Shown here: in pieces, positions 15,631 to 23,875 of the stretch
How the letters are laid out: every line of letters starts with the position of its first letter
Position numbering within the stretch: the first letter of the stretch is position 1
DNA from: Hyphomicrobiales bacterium
Lineage (GTDB): Bacteria; Pseudomonadota; Alphaproteobacteria; Rhizobiales; Beijerinckiaceae
Length of the DNA: 25,201 bases
Assembly: GCA_015655535.1 (NCBI GenBank)
Contig: JAATEW010000277.1
Location: 1-25,201, forward strand
Direction of reading: 5' to 3'
The notes under the pieces: model-generated
What the model was told of the DNA's origin: nothing
Seen by the model: the letters and a program-made list of their open reading frames with translations, nothing else
The model's database searches: none
Translations under genes and position numbers: made by a program

Positions 15631-15961
15631 GATCCCTCCTCGAACAGCCGCACCGGACAGTTGCCGGCACTTGCCGGTTTTCTGCTGATCCGGATCGCGC
15701 AACGGATTCGGAGGCGTGTTGTCGAGGGATGAAATTACGAGGCAGTCTCAAGCTGCGCTTTTCGCGTTACAGGCGTAACGGCCTGCACACCTCATTGTGA
15801 ATGAGGCGATTTAAACTTCGGCCGAGTCGAGGAAGCGGGGGACTTGGAAAGCTGCGATCGCGCCTATCTTTAGGGCAATGCGCAAAGGCGCGAATGACGG
15901 AGATCGCGCTCTAGAGGATGATCGTTCCAAATTGAATCAGAATCGCGCTCCAAACGTGCCG
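15631..15961. promoter_or_regulatory. 331-bp gap upstream of the cytochrome gene with two palindromes
   Basis: No gene is visible. Two inverted repeats lie in tandem: CGTTAC-N4-GTAACG (15765-15780) and CCTCATT-GTG-AATGAGG (15790-15806). They are about 135-175 bp upstream of the cytochrome start and could be operator sites. Nearer the TetR stop, ATCGCGCTC occurs twice as a direct repeat (15903-15911 and 15942-15950) in what looks like a decayed dispersed repeat. Confidence 0.4.
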
Positions 15962-16603
15962 TCAACACGCGGGCCGGAGCAAAGCCCGGCTGGTCTGCTC
16001 GCAGAGCCATTGCTCGGCACGGTCATAGGACCATCCATTGTCATCGTGGAGCGTGAATAGCCCGGAGTAACCCAGATAGAACCAGAACACGTCGACCGCG
16101 TCCTTGACATCCATGCCCTCGTGCAGCGCACCCAGGTTGAAGAGGCGCTCGGCGATTGGCACGAAAGCCTGCCGGTAGCCCTTCGTCGCCATGGCCAGGG
16201 TCGAAGCCGCCCCCTGGTCGTGTGGCGCGGTTGTGATCATCACGCGGATGATGTCCTCATAATTCTCGCGCATGACCCGGCAGACCTTGGTCGTGTAACC
16301 GATAATCGCCTCCGGCTCGTCCATATTCGCCGCGGTACGGACCGAGGTCTCGATCATCGGATCTTCCATTTTGGTCTCGATCAGGGTTCGCAGCAGGCCC
16401 TGTTTGCCGCCGGATACGGCGTAGACCGTCGCCGGTGCAACGCGCGCGAGCGTCGCAATATCGTCCACTTTGGTCGAGAAATATCCTTGTTCGCTGAACA
16501 GCTTCCGCGCCGCGCAAATAATCGCCTGCCGGGTCGCCTCAGCATATTCCACGCGCCGGCTAACCCCCTGCGGCTGTCCATCCAAGTTACCACGTCTAGC
16601 CAT
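15962..16603 (-). CDS. TetR-family transcriptional regulator
   Basis: This 213-residue protein has an N-terminal TetR DNA-binding domain: AIICAARKLFSEQGYFSTKVDDIATLARVAPATVYAV, with the HTH at about residues 42-62. A helical ligand-binding domain follows, with WFYLGYSGLFTLHDDNGW near the C-terminus. The ligand is unknown. ATG 16603 follows AAGGA at good spacing; a GTG at 16630 is less likely. It lies upstream of the cytochrome gene and divergent from the VirG-like gene, so it may control either. Confidence 0.88.
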   Translation of the reverse strand: MARRGNLDGQPQGVSRRVEYAEATRQAIICAARKLFSEQGYFSTKVDDIATLARVAPATVYAVSGGKQGLLRTLIETKMEDPMIETSVRTAANMDEPEAIIGYTTKVCRVMRENYEDIIRVMITTAPHDQGAASTLAMATKGYRQAFVPIAERLFNLGALHEGMDVKDAVDVFWFYLGYSGLFTLHDDNGWSYDRAEQWLCEQTSRALLRPAC

Positions 16604-16620
16604 GCTGGTCCTTATGTGAT

Positions 16621-16633
16621 AGAGTTCCACTCT
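16621..16633. promoter_or_regulatory. candidate TetR operator
   Basis: AGAGT-TCC-ACTCT is a perfect 5-bp-arm inverted repeat within a longer imperfect one (GAT/ATC outside it). It is 18 bp upstream of the TetR start in the divergent region shared with the VirG-like gene, a usual place for autoregulation. Found by eye; it is short enough to occur by chance. Confidence 0.3.
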
Positions 16634-16752
16634 GATCTTCGGATAATGACTATGGGTACCACAGTAAGCAACTATATTCTAGAGCAAATCTAATTTTATG
16701 CGAGCTTGCCTTTATCCACCAAGGCCGATCGCAACCGAGAAGGAGCTATTTG

Positions 16753-17631
16753 ATGGTGATAAGGCCCATGATTGTTCGGACCGCAGCCGCGGCCAGCCAA
16801 TCGCTCGTCATGCAAAGCAGTCCCGAGGTGCTTGGTAACGAAGCCTTTCGCGCCAGCGACAGACTCCAGGACATGCCTTCGCTTCAGGATGAAAACATTG
16901 GGAGTGAGATGCAGAGGCCTGCTCATATCCTTTTTGTTGATGATGATATGACAATGCAACAAATGGTTGCGAATTACCTCGAAGAGCAAAATATGCAGGT
17001 CGTGTCGGCTTACCGGCGGATGGACGTGCAGCGGCAATTGGCAATCGGCACGCCGGACCTCGTCATCCTCGATCTGCGGCTCGGTCAGGATGACGGCCTC
17101 GACCTTTTGCGCGAGATCCGGCTGCACTCCGACGTTCCGATCATCATCACGACCGGCCATCGCCGGGAGGAGATCGATCGCGTCGTCGGCTTGGAACTCG
17201 GCGCCGATGATTATCTGGTCAAGCCGTTTGGTCTTCGCGAACTTCTCGCGCGCATCAGGGCCGTATTGCGCCGGCAGCAATTGGGATCGATCGCAGCGCA
17301 ACGCAATGCCGAAGTCGGGCGCTGCCGCTTTGGCGGCTGGCAGCTCGATCGGCGCGCCCGCCGTCTGACCGATCCGAGCGGCGCGCCGGTGGCGCTGACC
17401 AAGGGCGAATATGCTTTGCTGATCGCGTTTCTCGATGCGCCGCAGCGGCCTTTGACGCGCGAATCGCTTTTGCAGGCGACGCGTGTTCACGAAGATGTTT
17501 TCGACCGCAGCATCGATGTCCAGGTGCTGCGCCTGCGGCGCAAACTCGAAACCGATCCGAGCATGCCGCGTGTGATTCAAACCGAGCGCGGCGTTGGTTA
17601 TGTCTTCGCCCTGCCAGTGGAGCCGCTCTGA
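16753..17631 (+). CDS. VirG-like OmpR-family response regulator
   Basis: The 292-residue protein has an unusual N-terminal extension of about 55 residues, a receiver domain and a winged-helix DNA-binding domain. The receiver has Asp63-65 (FVDDD), phospho-acceptor Asp107 (VILDLRLG) and Lys157 (VKPFG). The C-terminal part (ALTKGEYALLIAFLDAPQRPLTRESLL, then DRSIDVQVLRLRRKLE, about 224-275) closely follows Agrobacterium VirG as I remember it. It probably acts with the VirA-like kinase encoded downstream. ATG 16753 follows AAGGAG with a 7-nt spacer; an internal ATG at 16909 (MQRPAHIL), with GGGAG before it, would remove the extension. Confidence 0.88.
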   Translation: MVIRPMIVRTAAAASQSLVMQSSPEVLGNEAFRASDRLQDMPSLQDENIGSEMQRPAHILFVDDDMTMQQMVANYLEEQNMQVVSAYRRMDVQRQLAIGTPDLVILDLRLGQDDGLDLLREIRLHSDVPIIITTGHRREEIDRVVGLELGADDYLVKPFGLRELLARIRAVLRRQQLGSIAAQRNAEVGRCRFGGWQLDRRARRLTDPSGAPVALTKGEYALLIAFLDAPQRPLTRESLLQATRVHEDVFDRSIDVQVLRLRRKLETDPSMPRVIQTERGVGYVFALPVEPL

Positions 17632-17712
17632 CGAAAGCGCATCGAACGGGACCGGAGCGGCAAAAAACGAGACCGGCGCAAGCAGGCCTATGCTCGCAAA
17701 GAAGCGCCTTGT

Positions 17713-17741
17713 CCCGGTTTGTTACAATTGTAACCCGGTTT
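17713..17741. promoter_or_regulatory. vir-box-like palindrome flanked by direct repeats
   Basis: GTTACAATTGTAAC (17721-17734) is a perfect 14-bp palindrome and fits RYTNCAATTGNAAY, the vir-box consensus as I recall it. Identical octamers CCCGGTTT stand at 17713-17720 and 17734-17741, 21 bp apart, or two helical turns. It is 80 bp upstream of the small-protein/peroxidase/kinase operon and just after the VirG-like gene, so it is the likely binding site of that regulator (inference). Confidence 0.65.
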
Positions 17742-17813
17742 TCAACGTCCGGAATGGTGCGGCAATATGGGCGCCGCAGGCTCTCTCCAATCAGCAAAAC
17801 GGGGAGGACAGCC

Positions 17814-18134
17814 ATGCCCTTTAAAAGCCAATCATTTCGCGACGCGGCCTTTATCGAAACATCGGCGGCATCGAAACAAAACCAATGGCTGCGGTCCATC
17901 GCCGCGCTGCTGGCGCGTGTGGAAGCTAGCATCGGAGGCGGTTTGGCGGCGTTTGGCGCGTTTATATGCCCGATTTTTTTTGAGTCGCCGGCCAATGGAG
18001 CCGCGCGACCGGACATCGCGCGATTTCAATCGCGCGGGCCGGATGAGGTCAGACGGCGGGAACTGACGAAAGGCTTTTCGCGTAGCGCCGCCGCCTGGAA
18101 CCGTGCGAAGGCGCGAAGAAGGCGGGCGCGATGA
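17814..18134 (+). CDS. small membrane protein coupled to the peroxidase gene
   Basis: The 106-residue protein starts at ATG 17814 after a strong GGGGAGG. It has one hydrophobic stretch (about residues 39-56, SIGGGLAAFGAFICPIFF) and a very basic tail ending RAKARRRRAR. I recognise no family. Its stop overlaps the peroxidase start as ATGA (18131-18134), so it is probably translated ahead of and coupled to it. It could be an anchor, a leader or a partner of the haem protein; nothing decides between these. Confidence 0.6.
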   Translation: MPFKSQSFRDAAFIETSAASKQNQWLRSIAALLARVEASIGGGLAAFGAFICPIFFESPANGAARPDIARFQSRGPDEVRRRELTKGFSRSAAAWNRAKARRRRAR

Positions 18135-19090
18135 TCGCAGCCAATCTGCGGCGCTGGACGCCGATCTGCGCCGTACTGCTCCTTCTCAATAGTGCTCAAG
18201 CCGGGGGGCAGGACGTTCAAATAGCCGACGTCGGGCGGCCGGGAGAGCAGGAACCCATTACGCCGATCCCGCTGGTGCCGGCCGGTGATCCGCGCAAAGT
18301 GTCGCTTGGCGAACGCCTCTTCAAAGATCCGCGTCTGTCACATGACGGAACGAGAGCATGTATGACCTGTCATGACGTTTCGAGCAATGGCGCCGACGCC
18401 AGCGAACGCGACAGGGGCGTCGACGGCTCGCTCTATCAGTTCAATACGTCCACGGTCTTCAACGCGGCGCTGAGTTTCAGGCTCGGCTGGGAAGGACGTT
18501 TTCTGAGCCTTGAAGAGCATGTTGAAGCCTCGCTCAACAACCCGGTCCTGATGGGAACCAATATCGATGAGGTGCTCGTCAAGCTCAAAGCCGACGATGA
18601 ATATACTGGCCTCTTTCGCGAGGCTTACGGACACGCGCCCGACCGTGGCAGTCTCTTCAACGCGTTTGCGAGCTATGAACGGTCGCTGCTCACGCCGGCG
18701 AGCCGCTTCGACCGCTGGCTCCAAGGCGACGTCAGGGCGCTCTCGCCCGAGGAACTGAACGGCTACCAATTGTTCAAATCGCTTGGCTGCATCTCCTGCC
18801 ATCAAGGCGTGAATGTCGGCGGCAATCTCTTCGAACGGCATGGCATCTTTCGTCCGCTGGCTTCTCCGACGCCGGAGATCGTCAGGGTTCCAAGCTTGCG
18901 TAACGTCGCCACGACGCCGCCCTATTTCCATGACGGCAGCTCGCCGACGCTGAGCGATGCCGTCCGAAAAATGGGAGAAGCCCAACTCGATCGGAATTTA
19001 TCGGATCAGCAGATCGAGATCATTGTTGACTTTCTCCAGTCTCTGACAGGAACCTTTCACGGGGCGCCCGTGGTGGCGGCGCGGCCATGA
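18131..19090 (+). CDS. diheme cytochrome c peroxidase-like protein (periplasmic)
   Basis: The 319-residue precursor has a signal peptide (about 1-24, ending AQA) and two haem c sites, CMTCH (77-81) and CISCH (220-224), in the layout of the bacterial CcpA/MauG family. The segment VSLGERLFKDPRLS before the first haem and PSLRNVATTPPYFHDGS after the second are family hallmarks. Met281 in KMGEAQLDRNLSD matches the axial Met of the high-potential haem of CcpA, pointing to a peroxide reductase rather than MauG. It overlaps both neighbours by ATGA, which ties it to the sensor kinase downstream. Confidence 0.88.
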   Translation: MIAANLRRWTPICAVLLLLNSAQAGGQDVQIADVGRPGEQEPITPIPLVPAGDPRKVSLGERLFKDPRLSHDGTRACMTCHDVSSNGADASERDRGVDGSLYQFNTSTVFNAALSFRLGWEGRFLSLEEHVEASLNNPVLMGTNIDEVLVKLKADDEYTGLFREAYGHAPDRGSLFNAFASYERSLLTPASRFDRWLQGDVRALSPEELNGYQLFKSLGCISCHQGVNVGGNLFERHGIFRPLASPTPEIVRVPSLRNVATTPPYFHDGSSPTLSDAVRKMGEAQLDRNLSDQQIEIIVDFLQSLTGTFHGAPVVAARP

Positions 19091-21573
19091 AAATAGCACC
19101 GGCCTTTGTCGCCGTTCCCCTCTTGATCTTATTGCTCACCTGGCTGTCGCTACGCGCCGCCAACCTCGATGCCGAACTCTTTGACCACGCTCTTGGAGAG
19201 CTCGATCATTTCGGCATGGTTGAGGCGGGGCTCGACCGGGATGTTCTCAACGCACGCTCCGGCCTATTGCGGAACTACGATCCGCTGGTGAATGAGGTTC
19301 ATGCCATCCACGCTTCGATCGCCAGATTGCGCGAAGCCGTCGCCGCCGACGAGCAGATGGTGAAGATCGTCGACCAGCTCGAGCAATCGGCTCGCCGCCG
19401 GGAGGATCTGATCGAGCAATTCAAGAGCAGCAATGCCTTGCTGCGGAATTCGCTTGCCTATTTCTCCATGTTCAGCGACCGCCTCGTCCCGGCGGATCAG
19501 GTCGAGTCTTTGACGCCTGGAGTCGGCGCGCTTGTCGCTGCCATGCTGCGCCTGACGCTCGACACGTCGTCTGCGACGGCGCTCGCGGTCCAGGACCGGC
19601 TCGATGAGTTGTCAAGGCAGCCCGTCTCGCCGGGCGATGCCGATGCGGTTCAGGCCCTGTTGGCGCATGGGCGCTTGCTGCACAATCTTCTGCCGGCGAC
19701 GGATAAAATATTGAAGGCGTTATGCAGTTCGGCGGATAAGGCCAACCGCAAGCTGGTACGGGCCCTGATTCTCTCCCACCAGGACACCTCCCGCGCGACG
19801 GCGCGGCTTTTCCGTATCGTGCTCTACGTCGCGTCGCTCATCCTCGTCGCGGCGCTTGTCTATCTTGGCATGCAGGTCCGGGCGCGGGCGTTTGTGCTTC
19901 AACGGCGCGCGGCATTCGAGCATGCGCTTGCGGGCATTTCGATACGTTTTCTCAGAGCGCCGCAAAACCTCGATGCCAATATCGATCAGGCGCTTGCGGA
20001 TATGGCTGAAAGCATTCGCGCGGACCGCGCCTATTTCCTGCTCTCCGGCCCGGCGCCACGGCTTCACAAATGGTGCCGGCCGGGCGACAGCTTTCCGCCT
20101 GGCTGGCCGCAATCCGCCCCGGCGCTCGCCGCGAAGTCGAGCCGGAATCGCGAGGGCGTTGTTTATCTTCCCAACGTGAAGCTCGCGCCCAAGGCGGAGA
20201 GCGATGCCTATGCCGCTTTCGGTGCGAAGGGCCTGGCATGGGCTTTGGGTTCGGCGAGCAATGGCGCCGAAGTGCTTCTCGGATTCGAGATCGTCCATCG
20301 CCCCTGCAACATCAGGCCCTCCGACGAACATGGCCTGTGGCGCATGGCCCTAAATGTCATCGTCAATGCCGTGGAGCAGAATCTCACCGAGAGCGAGAAA
20401 GCGCGATTGGAAAAGCGGCTGCAGCAGGCCCGCCGGATGGAAACGCTCGGTGCCTTCGCGAGCGGCATAGCGCATAATTTCAACAATATCGTCGGCGCGA
20501 TCCTCGGCTTCGCCGAAATGGCACAAGCGCAGGTGGCGGCCGACAGCCGTCCCGGCCGTAATGTCGTTGCGATCCATCGATCGGCCGAACGCGCACGCGA
20601 TCTCGTCGACCAGATCCTCGCTTTTGGCCGCCGCGACGTGCGCCGGGGACGCGTCAACCTGCCGTCCCTTATCGCCGAAGCCGAGACTTTGCTCAGGGCA
20701 TCATTGCCGCCGGGGATCAAGCTCGTGATCCACGAGGTGCCTGAAGCAGCCATATCCGCCGAGACGGCACAGTTGCAGCAGGTGATCCTCAACCTGTGCA
20801 GCAATGCGGCGCAAGCCATGTACGGGAGGGGCTACGTCGAAATGGAGACGCGCATCGAAGAGATCACCCGGACAAAATCGCTGAGTCACGGCGATCTTCG
20901 GCCTGGCCGCTATGTCTGTATCGCGGTGAGCGATACCGGATGCGGCATGGACGAAGCAACTCTGGATCGGATTTTCGAACTCTTCTTCACCATGCGTCCG
21001 GATGGAAATGGATTGGGTCTCGCAACGGTGCGCGAGATCGTGCGCGAATATGGCGGCGCCATGAATGTCGAAAGCAGCCCAAGCAAAGGCAGCCGTTTCG
21101 AGGCGTGGCTTCCATGCCTCACAGGATTGGAGCGGTGCGTGGCCGAGGATATGCCGGTGCTTCCGCTGGGACGTGGCGAGACCGTGCTGATGATGGAGGC
21201 CAATGTCGAGCAATTGCTGCGAGACGAGGAGATCCTCGCGGCGCTCGGCTATGAACCCATCGGTTTCTCATCGGCGGAAGATGCTTTGGCCTCCTGCCGG
21301 ATGGAGCCGGAACGCTTCGACGCCTTTGTGATCGGCCATCTCGTGCAGGCAAGAGGGGAACTCGAACTCGCGGAGGCTTTGCATAAGATCGCGCCGCATC
21401 TGCCGATCATTCTCGCAACGGCATGTGCCGAGGAAATCGATGCCCGCACCATGCTGAGCACCGGCATTTCCGAAGTGGTCAGGCGCCCGCTTGTTGCGTC
21501 CGAGCTCGCAGCGGCGCTCGCGCGCACCGTGGAATCTGACTTCCCGGATCGCCGCCGCGCGGCGGGATGCTGA
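19087..21573 (+). CDS. VirA-like hybrid sensor histidine kinase
   Basis: The 828-residue kinase is almost the length of Agrobacterium VirA. It has a membrane helix at about 5-22, a helical periplasmic domain (about 25-248; LDRDVLNARSGLLRNYDPLV is typical of VirA-like DAHL domains), a second helix (about 250-272), a GAF-like linker (about 275-435), a dimerisation box with His463 (ASGIAHNFNNIVGAILGFAE), and an ATPase domain with LNLCSNAAQAM, SDTGCGM and GNGLGLATV. The C-terminal receiver-like domain (about 697-815) has lost the acidic pocket and the phospho-acceptor Asp and has Arg for the conserved Lys. It probably phosphorylates the VirG-like regulator. The start overlaps the peroxidase stop (ATGA). 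The signal sensed is unknown. Confidence 0.88.
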   Translation: MKIAPAFVAVPLLILLLTWLSLRAANLDAELFDHALGELDHFGMVEAGLDRDVLNARSGLLRNYDPLVNEVHAIHASIARLREAVAADEQMVKIVDQLEQSARRREDLIEQFKSSNALLRNSLAYFSMFSDRLVPADQVESLTPGVGALVAAMLRLTLDTSSATALAVQDRLDELSRQPVSPGDADAVQALLAHGRLLHNLLPATDKILKALCSSADKANRKLVRALILSHQDTSRATARLFRIVLYVASLILVAALVYLGMQVRARAFVLQRRAAFEHALAGISIRFLRAPQNLDANIDQALADMAESIRADRAYFLLSGPAPRLHKWCRPGDSFPPGWPQSAPALAAKSSRNREGVVYLPNVKLAPKAESDAYAAFGAKGLAWALGSASNGAEVLLGFEIVHRPCNIRPSDEHGLWRMALNVIVNAVEQNLTESEKARLEKRLQQARRMETLGAFASGIAHNFNNIVGAILGFAEMAQAQVAADSRPGRNVVAIHRSAERARDLVDQILAFGRRDVRRGRVNLPSLIAEAETLLRASLPPGIKLVIHEVPEAAISAETAQLQQVILNLCSNAAQAMYGRGYVEMETRIEEITRTKSLSHGDLRPGRYVCIAVSDTGCGMDEATLDRIFELFFTMRPDGNGLGLATVREIVREYGGAMNVESSPSKGSRFEAWLPCLTGLERCVAEDMPVLPLGRGETVLMMEANVEQLLRDEEILAALGYEPIGFSSAEDALASCRMEPERFDAFVIGHLVQARGELELAEALHKIAPHLPIILATACAEEIDARTMLSTGISEVVRRPLVASELAAALARTVESDFPDRRRAAGC

Positions 21574-21683
21574 CATTCGCGGTTGCGGATATTACGGCGC
21601 GTAACCACTTTTTCGCCTGCTGAAATCGCGCCGTAGCGCCGTCGATCCATCCTTCCCAGACTTGAAATGGAAAGGCTGAATCG

Positions 21684-23095
21684 ATGTTGAAGAATGGTTC
21701 GTCCAGGCTGTCCGCCCCGTATCCTCTGCAGCACGCGAACCAAGGCAAGAGTTTGCTGCTTGCCGAAGGCACGCATCCTCTCATGCGCGAGAAGACGGTG
21801 CTGCCGGCCGATAAAGCCTATGCCGGCGCCAGGCAGATCTGGAATGGCGCGGTCAACCGGTTCCCGGCTGTATTCGCATTATGCGAAACGGCCGATGATG
21901 TCCGTGCCGCCATATGGGCCGCGCGCACAATGGACTTCCTCTATCGGTCCGCGGCGGCGGACATGATTGGGCGGGACGATCCCTGCGTCAGGATGGGCTG
22001 GTGATCGATCTGTCGGGCATGCGCCAGGTCGAGATCGACGCGGCGGCGCGAATTGCGACCGTCGCGGCGGGCGCCAGGGCCGCCGATGTGATCGCGGCCG
22101 CCGCTCCATATGGCCTTGCGGCGGTAACGGGCAATTGCGGCGCGGTCGGCATGGCCGGTCTCACGCTTGGCGGCGGCTACGGTCCCTTGACCGCGCGCTA
22201 TGGCCTCGCGCTCGATACTCTGCTTAGCGCTGAGGTCGGGCTCGCCGACGGCCGGTGCATCGTCGCCGACCCGGTCGAACATCCGGACCTGTTCTGGGCG
22301 CTGCGCGGCGGCGGCGGCAATTTCGGCGTGGTCACATCCATGCGCCTGCGCTTGCATCCGGTCGAGAAGCTGCTGGCAGGCATGATGCTCTTTACGTGGT
22401 CCGAGGCGGAGACCGTCTTGCGCCGTTATGGCGAAATGATCGAGTTCGCGCCAGATGAACTCGCGGTGATGGCCGGCGTCCTTCCAGGACCGGACGGCGA
22501 TCCCGTCCTGTTTCTGTCGCCGGTCTGGAGTGGCGAACTGGCGCAAGGCGGGCAGGTCATGCGGGATCTGCGGCGTCTCGGCACGCCATTTTTTGTGCAG
22601 ATCGACCAGATGACCTGTGGCGAATTGCTCGGCATGTATGACGCCCATGTGGTGAGCGGCCGGCACTATGCGATCGAAACCCGCTGGTTACCGAAGCTGA
22701 CGCCCGATGCCGTCGCGTCGATCATCGCGGCCAGCACGCACAGAAGCTCGCCATTTTCAATGGTCGCCTTGCATCATTTCCATGGCGCGGCCACGCGGGT
22801 GCGCGAGGACGCGACCGCGTTCGGTCTGCGTCAGGACCATTTCCTCGTCGAGATTGTCGCGGCCTGGGAGCCGGGATTTGCGAAGGATGCGGCAATGCAC
22901 CGGCAATGGGCGAGAAATCTTTGCCAAAGCCTTGCGCCGGCGTCGCTGCCGGGCGGCTATGCAAATCTGCTCAGTCCCGACGCGTGGGATCAAATCAAAT
23001 TCGCTTATGGAAGCAATATCTCAAGGTTGAGGCATGTGAAGTATCGGTTCGATCCTGACGGCGTTTTCACATCTGCCATTCCGCTGCCGGTCTGA
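21684..23095 (+). pseudogene. BBE-type FAD-linked oxidoreductase, frameshifted
   Basis: The first part reads from ATG 21684 (after GGAAAGG) and gives LPADKAYAGARQIWNGAVNRFPAVFALCETADDVRAAIWAAR. The frame then fails, and the protein continues in another frame with NGLPLSVRGGGHDWAGR to the stop at 23095. One base appears to be lost near 21926, in a GCGCGCAC run. The restored protein (about 470 residues) is of the berberine-bridge/FAD-oxidase family. The RGGGH histidine and the Cys of GNCGAVG point to bicovalent FAD, and the C-terminal BBE motif YGSNISRLRHVKYRFDPDGVF is intact. It oxidises an unknown alcohol, sugar or phenol. It is 30 bp before the methyltransferase gene. Mutation or sequencing error is undecided. 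Confidence 0.85.
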
Positions 23096-23125
23096 GACTT
23101 CCAAACTCGACGCGGAGGATCTTCC

Positions 23126-23875
23126 ATGACCAAAATTGTCGTGTTTCTCTACGGACTCGCCGCTTATCTCGTGTTCTTCTTCACTTTCCTTTACGCGATC
23201 GGGTTCATCACCGGTCTGGCCGTGCCGAAGACGATCGACAGCGGAACGGTCGGGAAGTTCGACGAATCGCTCATCATCGACCTTCTCTTGCTGTCGCTAT
23301 TTGCCGTGCAACACAGCGTCATGGCGCGAAAATCCTTTAAGCAATGGTTGACAGGATTCATCCCGAAATCCGCCGAACGCAGCACCTATGTGTTGCTGGC
23401 CAGCTTGGTTCTCATTCTGTTGTTCGTTGAATGGCGGCCGATCTCATCGGTCGTTTGGCATGTTACTAACCCGCAATTGGCGGTAGCTGTAACAAGCCTG
23501 TCGTTCTTCGGCTGGCTGTTGGTGTTGCTCAGCACGCTCATGATCAATCATTTTGAACTGTTCGGCCTTCAGCAGGTGATATTCAATCTTGCCGGAAAAA
23601 TGGCCTCCGAGCCGCGTTTCAAGACGCCGATGCTCTACGAGATTGTTCGGCATCCCATCTATCTCGGTTTTATTATCGCGTTCTGGGCAGCGCCGGTCAT
23701 GACGGCCAGCCACCTCCTATTCGCAGCTGTGACCACCGCCTATATTTTCATTGGCATCGCTCTGGAGGAGCGTGATCTGGTCGAACTCTTCGGCGATGAA
23801 TACCGGCGTTATCGCAAGCGCGTCTCCATGCTTCTACCCTTCTGGCGCGGACAGCCAAAGACGGTGAAGAGATGA
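23126..23875 (+). CDS. mddA: methanethiol S-methyltransferase-like membrane protein (MddA/NnrU type)
   Basis: The 249-residue inner-membrane protein has about five to six helices. It has the pattern of MddA as I recall it: FLYAIGFITGLAVPKTIDSG, LLLLSLFAVQHSVMARKSFKQW, ERSTYVLLASL, INHFELFGLQQV, and the NnrU/isoprenylcysteine-methyltransferase-like end RHPIYLGFIIAFW with EERDLVELFGDEYRRYRKRV. MddA methylates methanethiol to dimethyl sulfide, and also sulfide, using S-adenosylmethionine. GGAGG precedes the ATG. Its stop overlaps the next gene by ATGA, so it is coupled to a persulfide dioxygenase. A methyltransferase with another thiol substrate remains possible. Confidence 0.78.
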   Translation: MTKIVVFLYGLAAYLVFFFTFLYAIGFITGLAVPKTIDSGTVGKFDESLIIDLLLLSLFAVQHSVMARKSFKQWLTGFIPKSAERSTYVLLASLVLILLFVEWRPISSVVWHVTNPQLAVAVTSLSFFGWLLVLLSTLMINHFELFGLQQVIFNLAGKMASEPRFKTPMLYEIVRHPIYLGFIIAFWAAPVMTASHLLFAAVTTAYIFIGIALEERDLVELFGDEYRRYRKRVSMLLPFWRGQPKTVKR

